DNA of 64,000 bases from Odiellus spinosus (lineage: Eukaryota; Arthropoda; Arachnida; Opiliones; Phalangiidae): the NCBI GenBank assembly GCA_963920705.1, contig CAWUCO010000207.1, positions 1,736,001 to 1,800,000 of the forward strand, given 5' to 3'. This document shows positions 52,001 to 62,459 of this stretch, one piece after another. The notes below the pieces were generated by a model. That model was given only the letters and a program-made list of their open reading frames with translations. It searched no databases and was not told where the DNA came from. Positions within the stretch are counted from its first letter, which is position 1. Each line of letters starts with the position of its first letter. Both the position numbers and the translations under genes were made by a program.

Positions 52001-53259
52001 TGCAGATCCACAAATTTTCCAAGTGCAGATTCAGAAATTTCCCAAGTGCAGATCCGCAAATTTCCCAAGTGCAGATCCGCAAATTTCCCAAGTGCAGATC
52101 CGCAAATTTCCCAAGTGCTGATCCACAAATTTCCCAAGTGCAGATCCAGAAATTTCCCAAGTGCAGATCCACAAATTTCCCAAGTGCAGATCCACAAATT
52201 TCCCAAGTGCAGATCCACAATTTTCCCAATTGCAGATCCGCAAATTTCCCAAGTGCAGATCCGCAAATTTTCCAAGTGCAGATCCGCGAATTTTCCAAGT
52301 GCAGATCCGCAAATTTCTCAAGTGCAGATCCGCAAATTTCCCAAGTGCAGATCCGCAAATTTCCCAAGTGCAGATCCGCAAATTTCCCAAGTGCAGATCC
52401 GCAAATTTCCCAAGTGCAGATCCGCAAATTTCCCAAGTGCAGTTCCGCAAATTTCCCAAGTGCAGATCCACAAATTTCCCAAGTGCAGATAAAGAAATTT
52501 TCCAAGTGCTGATCCACAAATTTTCTAAGTGCAGATCCACAAATTTCCCAAGTGAAGATCCGCAAATTTCCCAAGTGCAGATCCGCAAATTTCCCAAGTG
52601 CAGATCCGCAAATTTCCCAAGTGCAGATCCGCAAATTTCCCAAGTGCAGATCCACAAATTTCCCAAGTGCAGATCCAGAAATTTCCCAAGTGCAGATCCA
52701 CAATTTTCCCAAGTGCAGATCCACAAATTTCCAAAGTTCAGATCCACAAATTTTCCAAGTGCAGATCCAGAAATTTCCCAAGTGCAGATGCGCAAATTTC
52801 CCAAGTGCAGATCCGCAATTTTCCCAAGTGCAGATCCGCAAATTTCCCAAGTGCAGATCCGCAAATTTCTCAAGTGCAGATCCGCAAATTTCCCAAGTGC
52901 AGATCCGCAAATTTCCCAAGTGCAGATCCGCAAATTTCCCAAGTGCAGATCCGCAAATTTCCCAAGTGCAGTTCCGCAAATTTCCCAAGTGCAGATCCAC
53001 AAATTTCCCAAGTGCAGATAAAGAAATTTTCCAAGTGCTGATCCACAAATTTTCTAAGTGCAGATCCACAAATTTCCCAAGTGAAGATCCGCAAATTTCC
53101 CAAGTGCAGATCCGCAAATTTCCCAAGTGCAGATCCGCAAATTTCCCAAGTGCAGATCCGCAAATTTCCCAAGTGCAGATCCACAAATTTCCCAAGTGCA
53201 GATCCAGAAATTTCCCAAGTGCAGATCCACAATTTTCCCAAGTGCAGATCCAAAAATTT

Positions 53260-54200
53260 CCAAAGTTCAGATCCACAAATTTTCCAAGTGCAGATCCAGA
53301 AATTTCCCTAGTGCAGATGCGCAAATTTCCCAAGTGCAGATCCACAAATTTCCCAAGTGCAGATCCACAAATTTTCCAAGTGCTGATCCACAAATTTTCT
53401 AAGTGCAGATCCACAAATTTCCCTAGTGCAGATCCAGAAATTTCCCAAGTGCAGATCCGCAAATTTCCCAAGTGCAGATCCGCAAATTTCCCAAGTGCAG
53501 ATCCGCAAATTTCCCAAGTGCAGATCCGCAAATTTCCCAAGTGCAGATCCGCAAATTTCCCAAGTGCAGTTCCGCAAATTTCCCAAGTGCAGATCCACAA
53601 ATTTCCCAAGTGCAGATCCAGAAATTTTCCAAGTGCTGATCCACAAATTTTCTAAGTGCAGATCCACAAATTTCCCAAGTGAAGATCCGCAAATTTCCCA
53701 AGTGCAGATCCGCAAATTTCCCAAGTGCAGATCCGCAAATTTCCCAAGTGCAGATCCACAAATTTTCCAAGTGCAGATCCGCAAATTTCCCAAGTGCTGA
53801 TCCACAAATTTCCCAAGTGCAGATTCAGAAATTTCCCAAGTGCAGATCCACAATTTTCCCAAGTGCAGATCCAGAAATTTCCCAAGTGCAGTTCCGCAAA
53901 TTTCCCAAGTGCAGATCCACAAATTTCCCAAGTGCAGATCCACAATTTTCCCAATTGCAGATCCGCAAATTTCCCAAGTGCAGATCCGCAAATTTTCCAA
54001 GTGCAGATCCGCAAATTTCTCAAGTGCAGATCCGCAAATTTCCCAAGTGCAGATCCGCAAATTTCCCAAGTGCAGATCCGCAAATTTCCCAAGTGCAGAT
54101 CCGCAAATTTCCAAAGTGCAGATCCGCAAATTTCCCAAGTGCAGATCCGCAAATTTCCCAAGTGCAGATCCGCAAATTTCCCAAGTGCAGTTCCGCAAAT
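53260..54200 (+). repeat. Block matching 50,890-51,830 at an offset of 2,369 bp
   Basis: From about 53,260 the order stops matching the 4,670-bp unit and instead follows the sequence 103 monomers upstream. The GATCCAAAAATTT monomer near 50,880 recurs near 53,250, and runs starting at 51,054, 51,283 and 51,471 recur at 53,423, 53,652 and 53,840. This marks an exchange between non-equivalent positions of the higher-order repeat. Confidence 0.68.
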
Positions 54201-54969
54201 TTCCCAAGTGCAGATCCACAAATTTCCCAAGTGCAGATAAAGAAATTTTCCAAGTGCTGATCCACAAATTTTCTAAGTGCAGATCCACAAATTTCCCAAG
54301 TGAAGATCCGCAAATTTCCCAAGTGCAGATCCGCAAATTTCCCAAGTGCAGATCCGCAAATTTCCCAAGTGCAGATCCGCAAATTTCCCAAGTGCAGATC
54401 CACAAATTTCCCAAGTGCAGATCCAGAAATTTCCCAAGTGCAGATCCACAATTTTCCCAAGTGCAGATCCACAAATTTCCAAAGTTCAGATCCACAAATT
54501 TTTCAAGTGCAGATCCAGAAATTTCCCAAGTGCAGATGCGCAAATTTCCCAAGTGCAGATCCGCAATTTTCCCAAGTTCAGATCCGCAAATTTCCCAAGT
54601 GCAGATCCGCAAATTTCTCAAGTGCAGAGCCGCAAATTTCCCAAGTGCAGATCCGCAAATTTCCCAAGTGCAGATCCGCAAATTTCCCAAGTGCAGATCC
54701 GCAAATTTCCCAAGTGCAGTTCCGCAAATTTCCCAAGTGCAGATCCACAAATTTCCCAAGTGCAGATAAAGAAATTTTCCAAGTGCTGATCCACAAATTT
54801 TCTAAGTGCAGATCCACAAATTTCCCAAGTGAAGATCCGCAAATTTCCCAAGTGCAGATCCGCAAATTTCCCAAGTGCAGATCCGCAAATTTCCCAAGTG
54901 CAGATCCGCAAATTTCCCAAGTGCAGATCCACAAATTTCCCAAGTGCAGATCCAGAAATTTCCCAAGTG

Positions 54970-55340
54970 CAGATCCACAATTTTCCCAAGTGCAGATCCA
55001 CAAATTTCCAAAGTTCAGATCCACAAATTTTCCAAGTGCAGATCCAGAAATTTCCCAAGTGCAGATGCGCAAATTTCCCAAGTGCAGATCCGCAATTTTC
55101 CCAAGTGCAGATCCGCAAATTTCCCAAGTGCAGATCCGCAAATTTCCCAAGTGCAGATCCGCAAATTTCCCAAGTGCAGATCCACAAATTTCCCAAGTGC
55201 AGATCCAGAAATTTCCCAAGTGCAGATCCACAATTTTCCCAAGTGCAGATCCACAAATTTCCAAAGTTCAGATCCACAAATTTTCCAAGTGCAGATCCAG
55301 AAATTTCCCAAGTGCAGATGCGCAAATTTCCCAAGTGCAG
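54970..55340 (+). repeat. 253-bp duplication (11 monomers) near the D to E boundary
   Basis: The run GATCCACAATTTT, TTTCCAAAGTTCA, TTTTCCAAG, GATCCAGAAATTT, GATGCGC occurs from about 54,972 and again from about 55,225. The GATGCGC monomers lie at 55,064 and 55,317. The second run then leads into A-type sequence. Confidence 0.72.
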
Positions 55341-57133
55341 ATCCGCAATTTTCCCAAGTGCAGATCCGCAAATTTCCCAAGTGCAGATCCGCAAATTTCT
55401 CAAGTGCAGATCCGCAAATTTCCCAAGTGCAGATCCGCAAATTTCCCAAGTGCAGATCCGCAAATTTCCCAAGTGCAGATCCAAAAATTTCCCAAGTGCA
55501 GATCCACAAATTTCCAAAGTGCAGATCCAGAAATTTCCCAAGTGCAGATCCACAAATTTCCCTTGTGCAGATCCAGAAATTTCCCAAGTGCAGATCCGCA
55601 AATTTCCCATGTACAGATCCGCAAATTTCCCAAGTGCAGATCCACAAATTTCTCAAGTACAGATACGCAAATTTCAAAAGTGCAGATCCACAAATTTCCC
55701 TAGTACAGATCCACAAATTTCCCAAGTGCCGATCCACAAATTTCCCAAGTGCAGATCCAGAAATTTCCCATGTGCAGATCCTCCATTTTCCCAAGTGCAG
55801 ATCCACAAATTTCCAAAGTGCAGATCCACAAATTTTCCAAGTGCAGATCCAGAAATTTCCCTAGTGCAGATCCAGAAATTTCCCAAGTGCAGATCCGCAA
55901 ATTTCCCAAGTGCAGATCCGCAAATTTCCCAAGTGCAGATCCGCAAATTTCTCAAGTGCAGATCCGCAAATTTTCCAAGTGCAGATCCGCAAATTTCCCA
56001 AGTGCAGATCCGCAAATTTCCCAAGTGCTGATCCACAAATTTCCCAAGTGCAGATCCAGAAATTTCCCAAGTGCAGATCCACAATTTTCCCAAGTGCAGA
56101 TCCAGAAATTTCCCAAGTGCAGTTCCGCAAATTTCCCAAGTGCAGATCCACAAATTTCCCAAGTGCAGATCCACAAATTTCCCAATTGCAGATCCAGAAA
56201 TTTCCCAAGTGCAGATCCACAATTTTCCCAAGTGCAGATCCACAAATTTCCAAAGTGCAGATCCACAAATTTTCCAAGTGCAGATCCAGAAATTTCCCTA
56301 GTGCAGATCCGCAAATTTCCCAAGTGCAGATCCGCAAATTTCTCAAGTGCAGATCCGCAAATTTCCCAAGTGCAGATCCGCAAATTTCCCAAGTGCAGAT
56401 CCGCAAATTTCCCAAGTGCAGATCCACAAATTTCCCAAGTGCAGTTCCGCAAATTTCACAAGTGCAGATCCACAAATTTCCCAAGTGCAGATCCACAAAT
56501 TTTCCAAGTGCTGATCCACAAATTTTCTAAGTGCAGATCCACAAATTTCCCTAGTGCAGATCCAGAAATTTCCCAAGTGCAGATCCGCAAATTTCCCAAG
56601 TGCAGATCCGCAAATTTCCCAAGTGCAGATCCGCAAATTTCCCAAGTGCAGATCCAGAAATTTCCCAAGTGCAGTTCCGCAAATTTCCCAAGTGCAGATC
56701 CGCAAATTCCCCAAGTGCAGATCCGCAAATTTCTCAAGTGCAGATCCGCAAATTTCCTAAGTGCAGATCCGCAAATTTCCCAAGTGCAGATCCGCAAATT
56801 TCCCAAGAGCAGATCCAGAAATTTTCCAAGTGCAGATCCACAAATTTTCTAAGTGCAGATCCACAAATATCCCAAGTGAAGATCCGCAAATTTCCCAAGT
56901 GCAGATCCGCAAATTTCCCAAGTGCAGATCCGCAAATTTCCCAAGTGCAGATCCACAAATTTCCCAATTGCAGATCCAGAAATTTCCCAAGTGCAGATCC
57001 ACAATTTTCCCAAGTGCAGATCCACAAATTTCCAAAGTGCAGATCCACAAATTTTCCAAGTGCAGATCCAGAAATTTCCCTAGTGCAGATCCAGAAATTT
57101 CCCAAGTGCAGATCCGCAAATTTCCCAAGTCCA

Positions 57134-57155
57134 GATCCGTATTTTCCCAAGTGCA
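57134..57155 (+). repeat. 22-bp monomer, first copy
   Basis: It begins GATCCGTATTTTCCC where its relatives read GATCCGCAATTTTCCC. One base is lost and one is changed between GATCCG and the T run. It shares a preceding CCCAAGTCCA end with the relatives near 12,630 and 62,858. Confidence 0.92.
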
Positions 57156-58489
57156 GATCCGCAAATTTCCCAAGTGCAGATCCGCAAATTTCCCAAGTGC
57201 AGATCCGCTAATTTCTCAAGTGCAGATCCGCAAATTTCCCAAGTGCAGATCCGCAAATTTCCCAAGTGCAGATCCGCAAATTTCCCAAGTGCAGATCCAC
57301 AAATTTCCCAAGTGCAGTTCCGCAAATTTCACAAGTGCAGATCCACAAATTTCCCAAGTGCAGATCCACAAATTTTCCAAGTGCTGATCCACAAATTTTC
57401 TAAGTGCAGATCCACAAATTTCCCTAGTGCAGATCCAGAAATTTCCCAAGTGCAGATCCGCAAATTTCCCAAGTGCAGATCCGCAAATTTCCCAAGTGCA
57501 GATCCGCAAATTTCCCAAGTGCAGATCCGCAAATTTCCCAAGTGCAGATCCGCAAATTTCCCAAGTGCAGTTCCGCAAATTTCCCAAGTGCAGATCCACA
57601 AATTTCCCAAGTGCATGTCCACAAATTTTCCAAGTGCTGATCCACAATTTTCCCAAGTGCAGATCCGCAAATTTCCCATGTACAGATCCGCAAATTTCCC
57701 ATGTACAGATCCGCAAATTTCCCAAGTGCAGATCCACAAATTTCTCAAGTACAGATACGCAAATTTCAAAAGTGCAGATCCACAAATTTCCCTAGTACAG
57801 ATCCACAAATTTCCCAAGTGCAGATCCACAAATTTCCCAAGTGCAGATCCAGAAATTTCCCATGTGCAGATCCACCATTTTCCCAAGTGCAGATCCACAA
57901 ATTTCCAAAGTGCAGATCCACAAATTTTCCAAGTGCAGATCCAGAAATTTCCCTAGTGCAGATCCAGAAATTTCCCAAGTGCAGATCCGCAAATTTCCCA
58001 AGTGCAGATCCGCAATTTTCCCAAGTGCAGATCCGCAAATTTCCCAAGTGCAGATCCGCAAATTTCCCAAGTGCAGATCCGCAAATTTCTCAAGTGCAGA
58101 TCCGCAAATTTCCCAAGTGCAGATCCGCAAATTTCCCAAGTGCAGATCCGCAAATTTCCCAAGAGCAGATCCAGAAATTTTCCAAGTGCAGATCCACAAA
58201 TTTTCTAAGTGCAGATCCACAAATATCCCAAGTGAAGATCCGCAAATTTCCCAAGTGCAGATCCGCAAATTTCCCAAGTGCAGATCCGCAAATTTCCCAA
58301 GTGCAGATCCACAAATTTCCCAATTGCAGATCCAGAAATTTCCCAAGTGCAGATCCACAATTTTCCCAAGTGCAGATCCACAAATTTCCAAAGTGCAGAT
58401 CCACAAATTTTCCAAGTGCAGATCCAGAAATTTCCCTAGTGCAGATCCAGAAATTTCCCAAGTGCAGATCCGCAAATTTCCCAAGTCCA

Positions 58490-58511
58490 GATCCGTATTT
58501 TCCCAAGTGCA
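58490..58511 (+). repeat. 22-bp monomer, second copy
   Basis: The same GATCCGTATTTTCCC unit lies 1,356 bp downstream of the first, in the same monomer context, so the base loss came before the duplication. Confidence 0.92.
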
Positions 58512-60190
58512 GATCCGCAAATTTCCCAAGTGCAGATCCGCAAATTTCCCAAGTGCAGATCCGCTAATTTCTCAAGTGCAGATCCGCAAATTTCCCAAGT
58601 GCAGATCCGCAAATTTCCCAAGTGCAGATCCGCAAATTTCCCAAGTGCAGATCCACAAATTTCCCAAGTGCAGTTCCGCAAATTTCACAAGTGCAGATCC
58701 ACAAATTTCCCAAGTGCAGATCCACAAATTTTCCAAGTGCTGATCCACAAATTTTCTAAGTGCAGATCCACAAATTTCCCTAGTGCAGATCCAGAAATTT
58801 CCCAAGTGCAGATCCGCAAATTTCCCAAGTGCAGATCCGCAAATTTCCCAAGTGCAGATCCGCAAATTTCCCAAGTGCAGATCCGCAAATTTCCCAAGTG
58901 CAGATCCGCAAATTTCCCAAGTGCAGTTCCGCAAATTTCCCAAGTGCAGATCCACAAATTTCCCAAGTGCATGTCCACAAATTTTCCAAGTGCTGATCCA
59001 CAATTTTCCCAAGTGCAGATCCGCAAATTTCCCATGTACAGATCCGCAAATTTCCCATGTACAGATCCGCAAATTTCCCAAGTGCAGATCCACAAATTTC
59101 TCAAGTACAGATACGCAAATTTCAAAAGTGCAGATCCACAAATTTCCCTAGTACAGATCCACAAATTTCCCAAGTGCAGATCCACAAATTTCCCAAGTGC
59201 AGATCCAGAAATTTCCCATGTGCAGATCCACCATTTTCCCAAGTGCAGATCCACAAATTTCCAAAGTGCAGATCCACAAATTTTCCAAGTGCAGATCCAG
59301 AAATTTCCCTAGTGCAGATCCAGAAATTTCCCAAGTGCAGATCCGCAAATTTCCCAAGTGCAGATCCGCAATTTTCCCAAGTGCAGATCCGCAAATTTCC
59401 CAAGTGCAGATCCGCAAATTTCCCAAGTGCAGATCCGCAAATTTCTCAAGTGCAGATCCGCAAATTTCCCAAGTGCAGATCCGCAAATTTCCCAAGTGCA
59501 GATCCGCAAATTTCCCAAGAGCAGATCCAGAAATTTTCCAAGTGCAGATCCACAAATTTTCTAAGTGCAGATCCAAAAATATCCCAAGTGAAGATCCGCA
59601 AATTTCCCAAGTGCAGATCCGCAAATTTCCCAAGTGCAGATCCGCAAATTTCCCAAGTGCAGATCCACAAATTTCCCAAATGCAGATCCAGAAATTTCCC
59701 AAGTCCAGATCCGCAATTTTCCCAAGTGCAGATCCGCAAATTTCCCAAGTGCAGATCCGCAAATTTCCCAAGTGCAGATCCGCAAATTTCTCAAGTGCAG
59801 ATCCGCAAATTTCCCAAGTGCAGATCCGCAAATTTCCCAAGTGCAGATATGCAAATTTCCCAAGTGCAGATCCACAAATTTCCCAAGTGCAGTTCCGCAA
59901 ATTTCACAAGTGCAGATCCACAAATTTCCCTAGTGCAGATCCACAAATTTTCCAAGTGCTGATCCACAAATTTTCTAAGTGCAGATCCACAAATTTCCCT
60001 AGTGCAGATCCAGAAATTTCCCAAGTGCAGAACCGCAAATTTCCCAAGTACAGATCCGCAAATTTCCCAAGTGCAGATCCGCAAATTTCCCAAGTGCAGA
60101 TCCGCAAATTTCCCAAGTGCAGATCCGCAAATTTCCCAAGTGCAGTTCCGCAAATTTCCCAAGTGCAGATCCACAAATTTCCCAAGTGCA

Positions 60191-61846
60191 GATCCAGAAA
60201 TTTTCCAAGTGCTGATCCACAAATTTCCCAAATGCAGATCCACAATTTTCCTAAGTGCAGATCCACAAATTTCCAAAGTTCATATCCACAAATTTTCCAA
60301 GTGCAGATCCGCAAATTTCCTATGTACAGATCCGCAAATTTCCCATGTACAGATCCGCAAATTTCCCAAGTGCAGATCCACAAATTTCTCAAGTACAGAT
60401 ACGCAAATTTCAAATGTGCAGATCCATAAATTTCCCTAGTACAGATCCACAAATTTCCCAAGTGCAGATCCACAAATTTCCCAAGTGCAGATCCAGAAAT
60501 TTCCCATGTGCAGATCCACCATTTTCCCAAGTGCAGATCCACAAATTTCCAAAGTGCAGATCCACAAATTTTCCAAGTGCAGATCCAGAAATTTCCCTAG
60601 TGCAGATCCAGAAATTTCCCAAGTGCAGATCCGCAAATTTCCCAAGTGCAGATCCGCAATTTTCCCAAGTGCAGATCCGCAAATTTCCCAAGTGCAGATC
60701 CGCAAATTTCCCAAGTGCAGATCCGCAAATTTCCCAAGTGCAGATCCACAAATTTCCCAAGTGCAGTTCCGCAAATTTCACAAGTGCAGATCCACAAATT
60801 TCCCAAGTGCAGATCTACAAATTTTCCAAGTGCTGATCCACAAATTTTCTAAGTGCAGATCCACAAATTTCCCTAGTGCAGATCCAGAAATTTCCCAAGT
60901 GCAGATCCGCAAATTTCCCAAGTGCAGATCCGCAAATTTCCCAAGTGCAGATCCGCAAATTTCCCAAGTGCAGATCCGCAAATTTCCCAAGTGCAGTTCC
61001 GCAAATTTCCCAAGTGCAGATCCACAAATTTCCCAAGTGCAGATCCAGAAATTTTCCAAGTGCTGATCCACAAATTTCCCAAGTGCAGATCCAGAAATTT
61101 TCCAAGTGCTGATCCACAAATTTCCCAAATGCAGATCCACAATTTTCCTAAGTGCAGATCCACAAATTTCCAAAGTTCAGATCCACAAATTTTCCAAGTG
61201 CAGATCCGCAAATTTCCCATGTACAGATCCGCAAATTTCCCATGTACAGATCCGCAAATTTCCCAAGTGCAGATCCACAAATTTCTCAAGTACAGATACG
61301 CAAATTTCAAAAGTGCAGATCCACAAATTTCCCTAGTACAGATCCACAAATTTCCCAAGTGCAGATCCACAAATTTCCCAAGTGCAGATCCAGAAATTTC
61401 CCATGTGCAGATCCACCATTTTCCCAAGTGCAGATCCACAAATTTCCAAAGTGCAGATCCACAAATTTTCCAAGTGCAAATCCAGAAATTTCCCTAGTGC
61501 AGATCCAGAAATTTCCCAAGTGCAGATCCGCAAATTTCCCAAGTGCAGATCCGCAATTTTCCCAAGTGCAGATCCGCAAATTTCCCAAGTGCAGATCCGC
61601 AAATTTCCCAAGTGCAGATCCGCAAATTTCCCAAGTGCAGATCCACAAATTTCCCAAGTGCAGTTCCGCAAATTTCACAAGTGCAGATCCACAAATTTCC
61701 CAAGTGCAGATCCACAAATTTTCCAAGTGCTGATCCACAAATTTTCTAAGTGCAGATCCACAAATTTCCCTAGTGCAGATCCAGAAATTTCCCAAGTGCA
61801 GATCCGCAAATTTCCCAAGTGCAGATCCGCAAATTTCCCAAGTGCA
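60191..61846 (+). repeat. 897-bp tandem duplication (39 monomers)
   Basis: Copy 1 is 60,191-61,087 and copy 2 starts at 61,088. Both open with GATCCAGAAATTTTCC, GCTGATCC, CCCAAATGCA, GATCCACAATTTTCCTAAG. Copy 1 has extra private changes: GTTCATATCC at about 60,280, CCTATGTACA at about 60,321 and CAAATGTGCAGATCCATAAA at about 60,411. The second copy runs to the 22-bp monomer at 61,847. Confidence 0.78.
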
Positions 61847-61868
61847 GATCCGCAAATTTCCAAGTGCA
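61847..61868 (+). repeat. 22-bp monomer, single copy
   Basis: It reads GATCCGCAAATTT then CCAAGTGCA, so one C of the CCC run is missing. No second copy was seen. It explains why the later copy of the 58,572-59,570 block lies 4,369 bp away, one less than 190 x 23. Confidence 0.92.
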
Positions 61869-62459
61869 GATCCGCAAATTTCCCAAGTGCAGTTCCGCAA
61901 ATTTCAAAAGTGCAGATCCACAAATTTCCCAAGTGCAGATCCAGAAATTTTCCAAGTGCAGATCCGCAAATTTCCCAAGTCCAGATCCGCAATTTTCCCT
62001 AGTGCAGATCCGCAAATTTCCCAAGTGCAGATCCGCAAATTTCCCAAGTGCAGATCCGCAAATTTCTCAAGTGCAGATCCGCAAATTTCCCAAGTGCAGA
62101 TCCGCAAATTTCCCAAGTGCAGATCCGCAAATTTCCCAAGTGCAGATCCACAAATTTCCCAAGTGCAGTTCCGCAAATTTCACAAGTGCAGATCCACAAA
62201 TTTCCCAAGTGCAGATCCACAAATTTTCCAAGTGCTGATCCACAAATTTTCTAAGTGCAGATCCACAAATTTCCCTAGTGCAGATCCAGAAATTTCCCAA
62301 GTGCAGATCCGCAAATTTCCCAAGTGCAGATCCGCAAATTTCCCAAGTGCAGATCCGCAAATTTCCCAAGTGCAGATCCAGAAATTTCCCAAGTGCAGTT
62401 CCGCAAATTTCCCAAGTGCAGATCCGCAAATTTCCCAAGTGCAGATCCGCAAATTTCTC

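Larger units (their letters stand above)
43562..53250 (+). repeat. 4,670-bp higher-order repeat, two full copies and part of a third
   Basis: Copies run 43,562-48,231 and 48,232-52,901, with a third copy starting and diverging near 53,250. The unit is 202 monomers of 23 bp plus one of 24 bp. GATAAAG landmarks at 43,677, 44,206, 45,426, 45,955, 47,818 and 48,347 all recur exactly 4,670 bp on. Differences are few. I saw GCATATCC against GCAGATCC (44,780 and 49,450), CCGAG against CCAAG (43,945 and 48,615), CCAAAAATCA against CCAAAGTTCA (about 46,220 and 50,890), and TTTCTC against TTTTCC in the GATCCGCGAA monomer (47,620 and 52,290). Within each unit the order also repeats at 2,392 bp (104 monomers) and 2,278 bp. 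It looks like a recent duplication. Confidence 0.85.
40595..55477 (+). repeat. Array domain D, third variant library
   Basis: The diagnostic monomer is GATAAAGAAATTTT, with 17 copies counted. Starts are 41,147, 41,676, 42,987, 43,401, 43,677, 44,206, 45,426, 45,955, 47,818, 48,347, 48,876, 50,096, 50,625, 52,488, 53,017, 54,236 and 54,765. Two of them, at 44,206 and 48,876, read GATAAAAAAATTTT. Spacings of 529 bp (23 monomers) occur eight times; the larger ones are 1,219-1,220, 1,311 and 1,863 bp. Other common variants are GATGCGC, CAATTGCAGATCC, GATCCGCGAA and TTTAACAAG (the last shared with B). No ATATCCC or ACTTTACAAG monomers were seen. The right edge is set where GATCCAAAAATTT, an A-type monomer, appears at 55,478. 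Confidence 0.82.
56720..59660 (+). repeat. 1,356-bp tandem duplication in domain E
   Basis: Monomer order from about 56,720 recurs from about 58,076, and the match continues to about 59,660. The offset is 1,356, one less than 59 x 23, because each copy contains a 22-bp monomer (57,134 and 58,490). ATATCCC monomers at 56,858, 58,214 and 59,570 show a third repeat beginning before the order changes. A further partial copy lies at about 62,460-64,000. Confidence 0.82.
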
